A stretch of DNA of 64,000 bases from Lachnospiraceae bacterium (GCA_017469405.1 JAFUGL010000016.1:1-64000); one strand, 5' to 3'; positions 14,862-24,764 are shown, numbered from the stretch's first letter. The notes: generated by a model not told the origin, from the sequence alone. Translations and numbers: made by a program.

Positions 14862-17800
14862 ATGCAACCAAAAAAGAAAAAATTAGAAAGGAAGTTGCTT
14901 GCTTTTACGCTCGCACTTGCGATGGTGTTTAGTACACTTACCGGAATCGTGCCGGGCACGAGCCTGACGGCAGAGGCGGCTGAAGCCAGTGAAACATTAA
15001 CTCCGACTCAGTTACAAGGTACTAACATAAGCAGTGAATATCTGCACAATGCTTATGATGAGGGGTGGGGAATAACGATTGTTGGTGGTAATATTATTGC
15101 TAATAATAATAAAATTATTACTAAGATTGAAATAACCCGCTTTGATAGTAGTAGTGCAGGTTATGGTAATGGGGCCGGAGTTTCTGAATTAAGAGCAGAC
15201 CCGGGTACCATAAATACTAGTGGTAACAAAGCAACTGTTACAGGTATTAATTCGAAAAAAGTGTGGATTGGGACTAATAATTCTAGTTATTTTTATGCTA
15301 GTTCAATTGTTGTTTATTATGATGATCCAATCCCAGTGACCGGAATCACCTTAAATAAAAGCACAACATCTGTAAAAGTGGGAAAAGATGAAACGCTGAG
15401 TGTACAATCTTTCACACCTGCTAATGCTTCATATAAGGATGTAACATGGTCCAGCGATGATACAAGTATCGCTACAGTTGATAATGAAGGTAAAGTTACA
15501 GGTCAGGCTGTTGGTACTGTAACAATTACAGCTACAGCAACGAACGGAACTGAGGATACCGGAGATGACGTAACAGCTACTTGTGAAGTGACAGTTAGTA
15601 AAGGTGATAATCCGATAACCTATGCAGAAACTCAGGAAGTTTCAGCACCTTATAGTGAAAATCCTCAGACTCAGGAATTTACCTTAGCAGAAAATGGACA
15701 GGGTGATGTAACTTATGGAATAGATAGCCAAAAGAAAAAGAATGCTGAAGGAACATATGATGATGTAAGTTCTTCAAACTATTTCTCTCTTTCAGATGCT
15801 AATGCCTTAAATATAAGTGCAAATACCCCTGTGGGAACCTATACGGTGGTTGTGGAAGCTACTGCAGCAGGAAATGACAATTATGAATCAGGCTCAAAGT
15901 CATCCACTATTACTTTAACCATAACAAAAGGAAATAATACGCTGACTTATGGAGATAATGAAGATCAAAATAAGAAATCTGTAGAATTGACTTATAACCC
16001 TAGCGCTGATCAGACTGTAACTATTGCAGAACCAACTGATAACAAGGGTGATGTAACTTATGAGATTGAAAAAGTGGATAATGGCACTGATTTAAAAAGC
16101 TACTTTGGTATCAGTGATGATGGTAAAACCTTAACAGTTAAGGCGAAGGCTCCGGCTGGAGAGGAGCATACAGTTGTTGTGAAAGCTACTGCAGCAGGAA
16201 ATGATAATTATAATGAAGGATCAGCAACAACCACTGTTACTTTAACTGTAAAGAAAGCAACACCGGAACCGGTTGTTGCACCAACTCCAACAATAACAGT
16301 AGTAGACTATGTTCCTAATAAGACTCTGAAAGATATCACTTTTACTGATGCTACTTCTGATGCTGAGAATAAATGGGAATGGGTAGATGAAAATGAACTA
16401 CTTGTTGTAGATAAAACTACTTATCAAGCTAAGATAGCGGTTGATGATGACAATTACGATTACACTGTTGTTGCGGGATATGATGAAGCTAATCATGTAG
16501 TAAAACGTACAGTTGACCTTAAGGTAAACCCAATTGATTGCACATCAGCTACAGTTACAGGAAAAACCGGTCTTACCTATAATGGCGAAGATCAGGAGCT
16601 TGTGAACATTACATTACCGGAAGGTGGCGTAGCAGGCGGTGATATGGTTTATGCTGTTGTAAAGAAGGATGATGAACAAACAACAGAATCTGCCGGAACG
16701 ACAGAGCCTGAGGTACCTACTGCTCCAACAGAAAAAGAAAAATGGAGCACAGAGAATCCTTCTGCTAAAGATGCCGGAACATATTATGTCTTCTATAAAG
16801 TAGATAAAGGAGAAGACACAAATTACAACGAAATGACTGCAAAACATGTTGTGGTAACAATTGAGCAGAAAGAAATAAAGGTTATCGCTGATGATCTTGA
16901 AAAGAATTATGGTGAGGAAGATCCGGACCTTACATATACAGTTGAGGGAATGATAAAGAGCGATAAAGCTGATCAAGATACAATCTTGGAAGGCCTTGAA
17001 ATTACGCGTAGCAAAGTTGCGATAGGTGAAACTGACGAAACTACTGATGAAGGTGATACAACAACCGGCAGTGGTGATACATCTGCTGACAGTGATGATC
17101 CAACTAAAGGTGAGGATGTTGGAGAATACGCTATTATCGTTAATGGAGAAAATGTAAAAGGCAACTATAAGGTTGTACCGGAAAATGGTATATTAACAAT
17201 CAACCCGGTTGAACTTACAGCTGAGGAACCTACAGCTGCTGAAAACTTGGTTTACAACGGTGAAGAGCAGAAGCTTATTGTAGTAGAAGAAGAATCAGCT
17301 GAAGAACCATCAGATGATTCAGCAGACGATTCAGCAGACGATGAATCAGAACCATCTGTCAAAATGTTATATGCTTTGGTAAAGAGCGATGATATTGATG
17401 GAGAACCAACTGCTCCGGCTATACCTAAGGAATATGCATTAGAAAGCGAAGCAGATGATGATGGTGAAGAAAGCGAAAGTATATGGAGTGAAGAAATTCC
17501 TGCTGCTGAAGATGCCGGAACATATTATGTATGGTACATGGCAGTAAGTGAAGATACTAATTATATTCCTTCTGTACCTGCTTATATTACTGTGGAAATT
17601 TCAAAGAAAGAAATAATAGTTAGTTCTGATGATGTGACAAAGGTATATGGCGATGAGGATCCTGATTTGACATGGACAGCAAAAGCTGCAAAAGACAATT
17701 CAGATGCAGAAGGTTCAGATACAGAAGCTGTAGATGAAGAAGATCTTGATGCAAAAGAAGCTTTGACAGTTTATATCAAACGTGCTCCTGGTGAAGACGT

Positions 17801-19910
17801 AGGAGATTATGCTATAATTATTTCCGGTGATGAGGAGCAGGGTAACTACATTGTGACTTTTGATGACACAGCTAAGTTTACAATAACCCAGAGAGAATTA
17901 ACTATGTCCGGATTTAAGGCTGACAAGACCTATGACGGAACCGTGAAAGCAACCATAGATGTGTCAAAAGCAATATTTAAGTATGAAAACAACGAATATA
18001 AACCAAATGATTTATCAAAGGATGACATGGTTATAGAAGCAGCATTTGCAGATGCAAACGTTGGTGAAGGTAAGGATGTCACAATTACAAAACTTGAGTT
18101 TGGCGGAGATAAAGCAAAGAACTATAATATCACATATGATAAAACAATAAAAGCAGAAATATCTCCTGCAACACTTAGAGTTACAGCACTTGAAAATTCA
18201 AAGCCTTACGGTGAAACAGATCCTGATCTGGAATATTTCTGTTCAGGTTTGGTAGATGCAGACAAAGACACTTCTTTAAAGTCATCTAAGGAAACTCCGA
18301 AGAGTGGTGTCCTGACAGGAAATTTAAGTCGTGAATCAGGTGAGAGCATTGGTGAGTATAAGATTCTTCAAGGTACTCTTAAAGCTCAGAATTACGACAT
18401 TGAATTTACCGGTGCTACATTTACTATCACTAATGGCGTAATCAAACCTGCTGTAGCAGTACAGGGATGGACATATGGTGATAAAGCAAATGAACCTTTG
18501 GTAACAGGTAATACCGACAATGGTAAAGTAACTAATTACTACTGTTCAGAGGATGATTTTGAGGCTGCTGAAGATAAAGAATCTGAAGATCTTTGGATCA
18601 AATGGGATTCTAATGAAGTATCAAAATTGTCTGCGGGCACATATTATGTACGTGCAAAAGTTGATGCTACAGATAACTACGGCGAAGCATATGCAGAACC
18701 AAGTGAGTTTAAAATTGATAAGAAACAGGTTGGAGTAGAATGGGCAAATACATCATTTGATTATAATGGTGAGGCACAGAAACCTTCTGCAGTAGCAACC
18801 GGTGTATTGAACAATGACAAGATTGAAGTTGTAGTAAATGGCGAAAAGACTAATGCAGGTACTTATACAGCTACAGCAGTTGGTCTTACAGGAGAAAATG
18901 CAGATAGTTACGAATTGTTAGAAGCAACTACAAGCTTTACTATCAATAAGGTTACACCGACTGTTAAGACTGCTCCTGCAGCTTCCGCTATAACTTATGG
19001 TGATTCGCTTTCAGACAGCACACTTGAAAAGGGTATAGCTGAATTCGGTGAAAAAGCTGTAGAAGGCACATTTGATTGGAAGGACGATACTACCAAACCG
19101 GCTGTCGCAGATAGCGAAAAAACTGAGTATGATGTAGTATTTACACCAAAGGATGCTGTTAATTATAATACGGTAGAGTGTAAGGTAAAAGTAACTGTAA
19201 ATAAAGCTGATCCAAGTGTTGATAAGACACCTGCAGCAAATACATTGACTTATAACGGTGAGGAGCAGGCACTTGTAAATGAAGGAACAACAACCGATGG
19301 TACGATAAACTATGCTATCGGAACAGATGCTAAGACAGCACCTACTGAAGGATGGAGTGAAGAAATCCCTACCGCTACCGACGCAGGAACCTATTATGTA
19401 TGGTATAAAGTAGTTGGAAATGATAACAATAACGATACAGAACCTGTGTGTATAGAAGTTGTTATAGAAGAAGAAAAAGCTCCGGAGACACCGGTTGTTG
19501 AGACTGTAGATATGCATCGTCTCTACAATCCGAACAGTGGAGAGCATTTCTATACTGCAAGTGTTTCAGAGAAAAATACCCTTGTAGCAGCAGGATGGAG
19601 ATATGAGGGAATCGGTTGGAAAGCACCGGTTACATCAGATACTCCTGTATATCGTCTTTACAATAAGAATGCAGGCGATCATCACTACACAAGAGATGTG
19701 GCAGAACGTGATAAGCTTGTAGCAGCCGGCTGGAAGTACGAAGGTATAGGCTGGTATTCAGATGATAATGAGGGCGTAGCTCTTTACAGACAGTACAATC
19801 CAAATGCTAAAGCAGGAAGCCATAACTATACAGCAAGCAAGTCAGAAAATGATAAGCTTGTAGGTCTTGGCTGGAAGGGTGAAGGCATCGGATGGTACGG
19901 TGTTAAGTAA
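14862..19910 (+). CDS. giant secreted adhesin: Big2, MBG/YDG repeats and DUF5648 C-terminus
   Basis: A 1682-residue protein with a AAAGGAGG ribosome site. Residues 1-40 are a signal peptide (lysine-rich start, then LLAFTLALAMVFSTLTG and an AEAA cleavage region). A Big2-type immunoglobulin-like domain lies near residues 163-245 (VTGITLNKSTTSVKVG through VTGQAVGTVTITATA). Many MBG/YDG-like modules follow, marked by KVYGDEDPDL, NYGEEDPDL and PYGETDPDL and by LVYNGEEQ/LTYNGEDQ. Two or three acidic low-complexity inserts (EEPSDDSADD and similar) interrupt them. The end holds three DUF5648-type repeats (LYNPNSGEHFYTASVSE, EGIGW). There is no LPXTG motif. A surface or extracellular adhesin is likely; its ligand is unknown. 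It lies next to the two-component system, which may control it. Confidence 0.88.
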   Translation: MQPKKKKLERKLLAFTLALAMVFSTLTGIVPGTSLTAEAAEASETLTPTQLQGTNISSEYLHNAYDEGWGITIVGGNIIANNNKIITKIEITRFDSSSAGYGNGAGVSELRADPGTINTSGNKATVTGINSKKVWIGTNNSSYFYASSIVVYYDDPIPVTGITLNKSTTSVKVGKDETLSVQSFTPANASYKDVTWSSDDTSIATVDNEGKVTGQAVGTVTITATATNGTEDTGDDVTATCEVTVSKGDNPITYAETQEVSAPYSENPQTQEFTLAENGQGDVTYGIDSQKKKNAEGTYDDVSSSNYFSLSDANALNISANTPVGTYTVVVEATAAGNDNYESGSKSSTITLTITKGNNTLTYGDNEDQNKKSVELTYNPSADQTVTIAEPTDNKGDVTYEIEKVDNGTDLKSYFGISDDGKTLTVKAKAPAGEEHTVVVKATAAGNDNYNEGSATTTVTLTVKKATPEPVVAPTPTITVVDYVPNKTLKDITFTDATSDAENKWEWVDENELLVVDKTTYQAKIAVDDDNYDYTVVAGYDEANHVVKRTVDLKVNPIDCTSATVTGKTGLTYNGEDQELVNITLPEGGVAGGDMVYAVVKKDDEQTTESAGTTEPEVPTAPTEKEKWSTENPSAKDAGTYYVFYKVDKGEDTNYNEMTAKHVVVTIEQKEIKVIADDLEKNYGEEDPDLTYTVEGMIKSDKADQDTILEGLEITRSKVAIGETDETTDEGDTTTGSGDTSADSDDPTKGEDVGEYAIIVNGENVKGNYKVVPENGILTINPVELTAEEPTAAENLVYNGEEQKLIVVEEESAEEPSDDSADDSADDESEPSVKMLYALVKSDDIDGEPTAPAIPKEYALESEADDDGEESESIWSEEIPAAEDAGTYYVWYMAVSEDTNYIPSVPAYITVEISKKEIIVSSDDVTKVYGDEDPDLTWTAKAAKDNSDAEGSDTEAVDEEDLDAKEALTVYIKRAPGEDVGDYAIIISGDEEQGNYIVTFDDTAKFTITQRELTMSGFKADKTYDGTVKATIDVSKAIFKYENNEYKPNDLSKDDMVIEAAFADANVGEGKDVTITKLEFGGDKAKNYNITYDKTIKAEISPATLRVTALENSKPYGETDPDLEYFCSGLVDADKDTSLKSSKETPKSGVLTGNLSRESGESIGEYKILQGTLKAQNYDIEFTGATFTITNGVIKPAVAVQGWTYGDKANEPLVTGNTDNGKVTNYYCSEDDFEAAEDKESEDLWIKWDSNEVSKLSAGTYYVRAKVDATDNYGEAYAEPSEFKIDKKQVGVEWANTSFDYNGEAQKPSAVATGVLNNDKIEVVVNGEKTNAGTYTATAVGLTGENADSYELLEATTSFTINKVTPTVKTAPAASAITYGDSLSDSTLEKGIAEFGEKAVEGTFDWKDDTTKPAVADSEKTEYDVVFTPKDAVNYNTVECKVKVTVNKADPSVDKTPAANTLTYNGEEQALVNEGTTTDGTINYAIGTDAKTAPTEGWSEEIPTATDAGTYYVWYKVVGNDNNNDTEPVCIEVVIEEEKAPETPVVETVDMHRLYNPNSGEHFYTASVSEKNTLVAAGWRYEGIGWKAPVTSDTPVYRLYNKNAGDHHYTRDVAERDKLVAAGWKYEGIGWYSDDNEGVALYRQYNPNAKAGSHNYTASKSENDKLVGLGWKGEGIGWYGVK

Positions 19911-19952
19911 ATGATTTTTTGATAGTTTTAATTGAATAATCATTAAATAATT

Positions 19953-19996
19953 AAAGCCATAATCTCTTATGAATTTAAGGGATTATGGCTTTTATT
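19953..19996 (+). terminator. terminator after the adhesin gene
   Basis: A 16-bp stem (19953-19968 with 19977-19992, AAAGCCATAATC against GATTATGGCTTT) followed by TTTATTT. Confidence 0.85.
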
Positions 19997-20025
19997 TAGT
20001 ATTTGGTTTACAATAATTTTACTTA

Positions 20026-20058
20026 TTTACATAAAAATGATACTATTTGTGTCATTTT
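20026..20058 (+). repeat. 33-bp palindromic element, copy 2
   Basis: Exact inverted copy of 9959-9991, lying 30 bp after the adhesin terminator. The remaining bases of the 19911-20302 gap show no supported gene. A 46-codon frame from 20119 (MRAYAFTW...) has no ribosome site. Confidence 0.75.
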
Positions 20059-20302
20059 CATTCTTTTGTTGATTTATATTTTTCATTGTATTATGTTTTA
20101 TATAAATACTCTTATACGATGAGAGCTTATGCATTTACTTGGATATGTAAAGAAAAAGAAACTGGCACAATAAGGATAAAGATTGAGAACGATAATTGTG
20201 CAAGTTCCCTTGCACGATTAAGTGATTTTCTTTGTTTTAAACATAATGCTTTATTTTAATAATAATGTATATTAATCATATGGGATTAGGGAGGGAAATG
20301 TA

Positions 20303-20776
20303 TTGGCGATTGTTAAGATAGAAAAAATACTATTTCCAGGGAAAAAACCTAATATGGAAGATGTCAAGAATTACTTAAATGACACTTTGAATTCAGAATA
20401 CATAGTGAAAGAAACCGATGATATTATAAAAATTGGATCGAAATTTGCAAGTGAATTTTGTGGTTCAGATTATACAAAAAAACTGCAGGGTGCCTTACTT
20501 AAGGCTAAAGCGAATGCATCACAGATTGTTCCCGAAATGATAGAGAATGCCACTAATCGTCGATGGGTAGAAAACAAGGAATCCAAACATAACAAAAATG
20601 CGAAGTTTGGCTGGTATAGGTATGATAGTCATTTTTCCCTACCAGTTATATTTGATGGAAAGAAATCGTTTAATTTTTACAGGGCTACACTTGTAGTAAG
20701 AATTAACGATAATGGTTTGTATTTGCATGATGTTGTAAACATAAAAAAAGAGGATAGCAAGCCGTTTGAATCCTAA
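20303..20776 (+). CDS. solitary PBECR-like (barnase/EndoU/colicin-type) nuclease domain protein
   Basis: The start is TTG at 20303, chosen because AGGGAGGG lies 8 bases upstream; the nearby ATG at 20298 is out of frame. The 157 residues have a Lys-rich helical N-half and a C-half of the form GWYRYDSHFSLPVIFDG, FNFYRATLVVRIND, GLYLHDVVNIKKEDS. This resembles the PBECR group of nuclease domains usually found at the C-terminus of phage head (MuF) and integrative-element proteins. Here it stands alone. After the TAA the same frame continues with DRTVRNHLS before a second stop, so the present end may be a premature stop. No immunity gene is adjacent. It may be a small toxin or a remnant of a larger protein. 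Confidence 0.5.
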   Translation: MAIVKIEKILFPGKKPNMEDVKNYLNDTLNSEYIVKETDDIIKIGSKFASEFCGSDYTKKLQGALLKAKANASQIVPEMIENATNRRWVENKESKHNKNAKFGWYRYDSHFSLPVIFDGKKSFNFYRATLVVRINDNGLYLHDVVNIKKEDSKPFES

Positions 20777-20903
20777 GACCGCACGGTAAGAAACCACCTC
20801 TCTTTAATGGATATGTTACAATAATAAAATTGATTTGTCAAGAAAGATTTGTGAGGCTGATCGTTCAATTGAGATTTTTTATAAGGGATTATGGTTTTTA
20901 AAT

Positions 20904-21578
20904 TTACTTTACCTTTATATATAATATATTGCTAAAAAGATAGTTATCATGCTTTCTTACAAAATCGCGATATTCATTGTAATCTATATAATATTTTTTT
21001 CCCCAAGAGGAAATTTCCAACATGGTAGAACTTTCTGTTTCGATTATCCCGGTAACATTGACGTAGTGGTCCTTGACGGAGTTGACCTGGGTAAAATGTG
21101 GTTTGCCATCAGTTTCATTTAAGCTGTATAAAGTAAGCTCTTTCTTCCTTCCGCGTATAAGTCCCGGTCCGATGGAAAGCACAACAGGGATATCATTTTC
21201 AAGCATTTCCTTAATGCACGCAAATTGTTTTTTGGGGAGTACTCCCCATCTTACTTTGTATCGTCTGTCAAAATGTTTTCTATGCATTAAAAAATATATA
21301 CGCATATAGAAACTAAGCATAATCCCTGAAACTCCGAGAAACGGAAGCACATGAAAATAGCGGCGATTCATCTCACGAATTGCCGCTATGTACTTTTCTT
21401 TTGACGTGGAATTGGCTTTGTCTGAGATGTGCAAAAGTACATCGTTTGCAGAGATGAGGCCGCAACCGTAATCGGAAAGGGTATTTGCCTTATCGGCATC
21501 CTTTCTTAACCATCTCTGGTTTCCGCCATATGAACCGTCAACAGATATATATTCTTTTTTTAATGACACTTTTTGCAT
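20904..21578 (-). CDS. papain-like (C39-like) cysteine protease fold protein
   Basis: A 224-residue protein starting 19 bp inside the end of the DUF4236 gene, so the two are translationally coupled. The layout fits a C39-like papain fold: DYGCGLISANDVLLH with a candidate catalytic Cys in the first helix, a hydrophobic stretch near residues 77-93, VLSIGPG, then DHYVNVTGII with the candidate His, and ISSWGKKYYIDYNEY with the trailing aromatic strand typical of these enzymes. There is no signal peptide. Catalytic activity and substrate are inferred only from the fold-like pattern. It is closed by an AT-rich intergenic stretch without a strong hairpin. Confidence 0.55.
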   Translation of the reverse strand: MQKVSLKKEYISVDGSYGGNQRWLRKDADKANTLSDYGCGLISANDVLLHISDKANSTSKEKYIAAIREMNRRYFHVLPFLGVSGIMLSFYMRIYFLMHRKHFDRRYKVRWGVLPKKQFACIKEMLENDIPVVLSIGPGLIRGRKKELTLYSLNETDGKPHFTQVNSVKDHYVNVTGIIETESSTMLEISSWGKKYYIDYNEYRDFVRKHDNYLFSNILYIKVK

Positions 21579-22186
21579 GGCGTAAGCCCTCTTTGCTCTG
21601 CTTCTTCAAGTGTTATCTGATATGCGTTGCTTATACCTCCGCAGTCGCTCTTGGAGTGGTATTTGGAGCCGCTTGCGGTTACCCAAACCGTCTCACCGCT
21701 TCCTGATGAAGAACTGCTTGAGGAGGATTGGTTTGATGAACTGTCGTTATCAACTACGGATTCGACAGCACTTTTATCACTTGTGGAAGCCTTATCCTTA
21801 TGATTTACGATAAGCTTTACTATACCCCATATACCAAACACGAGTATGGCAACTATAGCAACTGCTGCGATTGCAAGTATTATGCAGCCGGAATTGCTAC
21901 CTGCAGCCTTTGCTTCATTTAATAAATCATCTCCTGCACTTTTTGTGCTTGCGGAGCTTGAAGATTTCTTTGATGAAGAAGATTTGCTGCTTTTCTTCTT
22001 ACCGCCAAATGATTTTGAATAAGAAAGACCTGTTCCCGGAAGACCGACAGAAGCTGTCTGTTTACCGGTTGTGTTTATGGTGTAGTGAGCACCTCTTTTT
22101 CCAACCGTAACACCGGCGCTCTTTTTGTTAATATTTACCTTGACGCCCTTGGCTACGGATATGCTTTTTCTAAATCTTAATCCCAT
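21560..22186 (-). CDS. DUF4236 membrane protein with C-terminal metal-binding Cys motif
   Basis: A 208-residue protein with a GGAGGAT ribosome site on the minus strand. The N-terminal 60 residues are DUF4236 (MGLRFRKSISVAKGVKVNIN, GTGLSYSKSFGGKKK). A Ser-rich linker and one membrane segment near residues 100-130 follow, then a Ser-rich stretch. The final 40 residues (SKYHSKSDCGG, TLEEAEQRGLTPCKKCH) form the His/Cys motif often seen at the end of competence-like nucleases and surface proteins and probably bind zinc. The role is unknown. It overlaps the papain-like gene, suggesting a joint function at the membrane. Confidence 0.8.
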   Translation of the reverse strand: MGLRFRKSISVAKGVKVNINKKSAGVTVGKRGAHYTINTTGKQTASVGLPGTGLSYSKSFGGKKKSSKSSSSKKSSSSASTKSAGDDLLNEAKAAGSNSGCIILAIAAVAIVAILVFGIWGIVKLIVNHKDKASTSDKSAVESVVDNDSSSNQSSSSSSSSGSGETVWVTASGSKYHSKSDCGGISNAYQITLEEAEQRGLTPCKKCH

Positions 22187-22423
22187 TTTTATCCTCCGGT
22201 TTTATAGTGTATTTTTACAGTGATTTTTAAACCTGCATATTTTACTGTAGTATTTTCTTATCTGATATTCACATTATAACCTCTAACGTTATTTTATTGC
22301 AAGGGTTTTATCCTTGCTTAATTTTATATTTTATAATATAATATATTTTGTCTGAATATGATATTTTGTGAGTGCTGTTTTATCATATAAACGACTTATT
22401 AAAATGTATGGGAGATATGGTCT

Positions 22424-23206
22424 ATGGGTTCCGGTTTTGCATCAGCAGGTTTAATTATAGCAGCAGCTATCGTGCTCGCAGGCTTTGGCGGAGTGCTTTA
22501 TGTGAGACATAAGATTCGGGTTTTCAACCAGAAGATGTTTGGTGTAAAAAAGATTCCGCTTGATGAGGCTTTTGCAGGCTTCAGAGAGGGGCTTGACGAC
22601 ACGGATATGAGCCCTAAATCGGTTTCAGGTGTGACCAATATGATGCTTCCTGCCATAATGAGAGACTTTCCTGAATTTAATTATGAAGAGATGAAGGAAA
22701 AAGCAAAAAATGTTTTGGTAACATTTCTCCGTGCCATAGACGAGAGACATTCTTCGGTTTTATCTGAGGGCACAAGTGAGCTTAGAAGGACTCTTGCAGA
22801 CAGGATAGAGAAGAATTCGATAAACCGTCAGCATGAGCATTATAAGGATGTAAAGATACATCGTATGGAGATTGCAAGATACGACAAGCGTGCCGGCAGA
22901 TGCACAGTAAGATTTCAGGCAGCGGTTCAAAGCTATCATTACATAACCGATGAGGAAGATGCATCTAAGATTAAGAAAGGTTCAAAGGACAGATTTGAGC
23001 AGTCAAAGTATGAGGTCGATATGATTTACATACAGGATCGTGATGTGGTGGAAAATGCCGATGAAAAAGGCGCATCCTTAACCTGTCCGCAGTGTGGTGC
23101 TCCGATTAAGATGCTTGGAGCTAAAAAATGTGCATATTGTGATACTCCAATCATAGCATTTAATATAAAGACCTGGGAATTTTCTAGATGTGAGCAGGTG
23201 GAGTAA
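22424..23206 (+). CDS. membrane protein with Tim44-like domain and zinc ribbon
   Basis: A 260-residue protein starting ATG at 22424. Residues 7-27 form one membrane segment. Residues of about 55-200 look like a Tim44/NTF2-like domain (EAFAGFREGL, FPEFNYEEMKEKAKNVL, ending in a beta strand that reads YEVDMIYIQDRDV). Two CxxC pairs (CPQCGAP and CAYCDTP) form a C-terminal zinc ribbon, followed by FNIKTWEFSRCE. It precedes the SPFH, zinc-ribbon and TPM genes, all with ribbons or membrane anchors, and so is likely part of the same envelope module. Confidence 0.75.
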   Translation: MGSGFASAGLIIAAAIVLAGFGGVLYVRHKIRVFNQKMFGVKKIPLDEAFAGFREGLDDTDMSPKSVSGVTNMMLPAIMRDFPEFNYEEMKEKAKNVLVTFLRAIDERHSSVLSEGTSELRRTLADRIEKNSINRQHEHYKDVKIHRMEIARYDKRAGRCTVRFQAAVQSYHYITDEEDASKIKKGSKDRFEQSKYEVDMIYIQDRDVVENADEKGASLTCPQCGAPIKMLGAKKCAYCDTPIIAFNIKTWEFSRCEQVE

Positions 23207-23378
23207 AGAAAGCGAATTGCTTATATATTTTTCTTTGAAGGTGCATACTTAACAGGTGATTGGTAAGTAAAGTTTTATTGGATTTTTTGAGTGTAATAAG
23301 TATCCATGCATAAGCTGCATGAGATATATTTCACATATACATTTAAACATAATTTAATTAAAAGAAGGGAGATACAAA

Positions 23379-24764
23379 ATGGGATTAATTAAAGCATTAG
23401 TCAGTGCAGCAAGCAGTACTATGGCAGACCAGTGGAAAGAGTACTTCTACTGCGATTCATTGCCGGATGATGTGCTTATGAGAAAGGGGCAGAAGAGAAC
23501 TGACAAGGGGTCATCCAATGTTCATGGAAGAGATAACATTATCACAAACGGTTCTGTTATCGCTGTAAACGAAGGTCAGTGTATGATTATTGTAGATCAG
23601 GGTAAGGTTGCGGAAATCTGTGCCGAGCCTGGTGAGTTTACATACAATTCTTCTACTGAACCTAGCTTATTTACAGGTAGTCTCGGTCAGAGTATCAAGC
23701 AGACCTTTGCTACTATGGGTAAGCGTTTTACATTTGGCGGTGATACCGGCAAGGATCAGAGAGTTTATTACTTCAACATCAAGGAAATCAAGGAAAAGCT
23801 TTTCGGAGCTCCACAGCCAATTCCTTTCAGAGTAGTAGACAGCAAGATTAATCTTGATATAGATACATCTGTAAGAGTAAGCGGTAAGTATTCTTATCAT
23901 ATTACTAACCCTATTCTTTTCTATACAAATGTATGTGCAAACGTTGCTGATGAGTATAAGGCGTCAGACGTTGAAGGCATGATGAAGAGTGAGCTTGTAG
24001 ATGCTCTTACTCCTTCATTTGCAGAGATTTCAAATCTTGAAATCAGACCTAACCAGATTTCAGCTCATAAGGATGAGATGGTTCAGATTCTTAACAATCA
24101 GCTCAGTGAGAAATGGGCTCAGTTAAGAGGTATTGAGATAGTATCCGTAGCATTTAACCCTATGACTTTACCGGAAGAGGATCAGCAGCTTATCAAAGAG
24201 GCTCAGAAGACAGGTATGCTTCAGAGTCAGACTATGGCAGCAGCTACTCTTGTTGGAGCACAGGCAGATGCTATGAAGGCAGCAGCTTCAAACGAAGGTG
24301 GCGCTATGATGGGCTTTATGGGACTTAATATGGCTCAGAATGCAGGCGGATTTAATCCACAGGCACTTTATGCAGGCGGACAACAGCAGCAGATGATGCA
24401 GCAACAGCAGATGCAGCAGCAACAGATGATGCAACAGCAGCAGGCACAGGCAGCACCTCAGCCACAGGCTCAGGCACCTGCAGGTGACAGCTGGACTTGC
24501 GAATGCGGCGCTGTAAATACTGCAAAGTTCTGCAGTGAGTGTGGTAAGGCTAAACCTATACCTGCACCTTCAGCAGACGGATGGAGTTGTGAGTGCGGTA
24601 CTGTTAATAAGGGTAAATTCTGTCAGAATTGTGGCAAGCCAAAGCCGGCAGGAGCTCCACTTTACAAGTGTGATAAGTGTGGTTGGGAGCCTGAAGATCC
24701 TAAGAACCCACCTAAGTTCTGTCCACAGTGCGGCGATCCATTTGATGATAATGATATACAGTAA
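23379..24764 (+). CDS. SPFH-domain protein with Gln-rich linker and zinc ribbons (YdjI-like)
   Basis: A 461-residue protein with a GAAGGGAG ribosome site. Residues from about 30 to 280 are an SPFH/band-7-type domain related to the virion-core YdjI group: NGSVIAVNEGQCMIIVDQGK, EPGEFTYNS, SVRVSGKYSYHIT, and a long helical tail. An Ala/Gly segment and a Gln/Met run (near residues 330-360) follow. The C-terminus has three zinc-ribbon units (CECG...CSECG, CECG...CQNCG, CDKCG...CPQCGD). In Bacillus, YdjI scaffolds membrane-stress proteins with YdjG and YdjH. Counterparts of both lie directly downstream. Confidence 0.88.
   Translation: MGLIKALVSAASSTMADQWKEYFYCDSLPDDVLMRKGQKRTDKGSSNVHGRDNIITNGSVIAVNEGQCMIIVDQGKVAEICAEPGEFTYNSSTEPSLFTGSLGQSIKQTFATMGKRFTFGGDTGKDQRVYYFNIKEIKEKLFGAPQPIPFRVVDSKINLDIDTSVRVSGKYSYHITNPILFYTNVCANVADEYKASDVEGMMKSELVDALTPSFAEISNLEIRPNQISAHKDEMVQILNNQLSEKWAQLRGIEIVSVAFNPMTLPEEDQQLIKEAQKTGMLQSQTMAAATLVGAQADAMKAAASNEGGAMMGFMGLNMAQNAGGFNPQALYAGGQQQQMMQQQQMQQQQMMQQQQAQAAPQPQAQAPAGDSWTCECGAVNTAKFCSECGKAKPIPAPSADGWSCECGTVNKGKFCQNCGKPKPAGAPLYKCDKCGWEPEDPKNPPKFCPQCGDPFDDNDIQ

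Noticed and set aside
20047..20259. 70-codon open frame
   Set aside because: No ribosome site at any start, unusual composition, and it overlaps the 33-bp repeat element.
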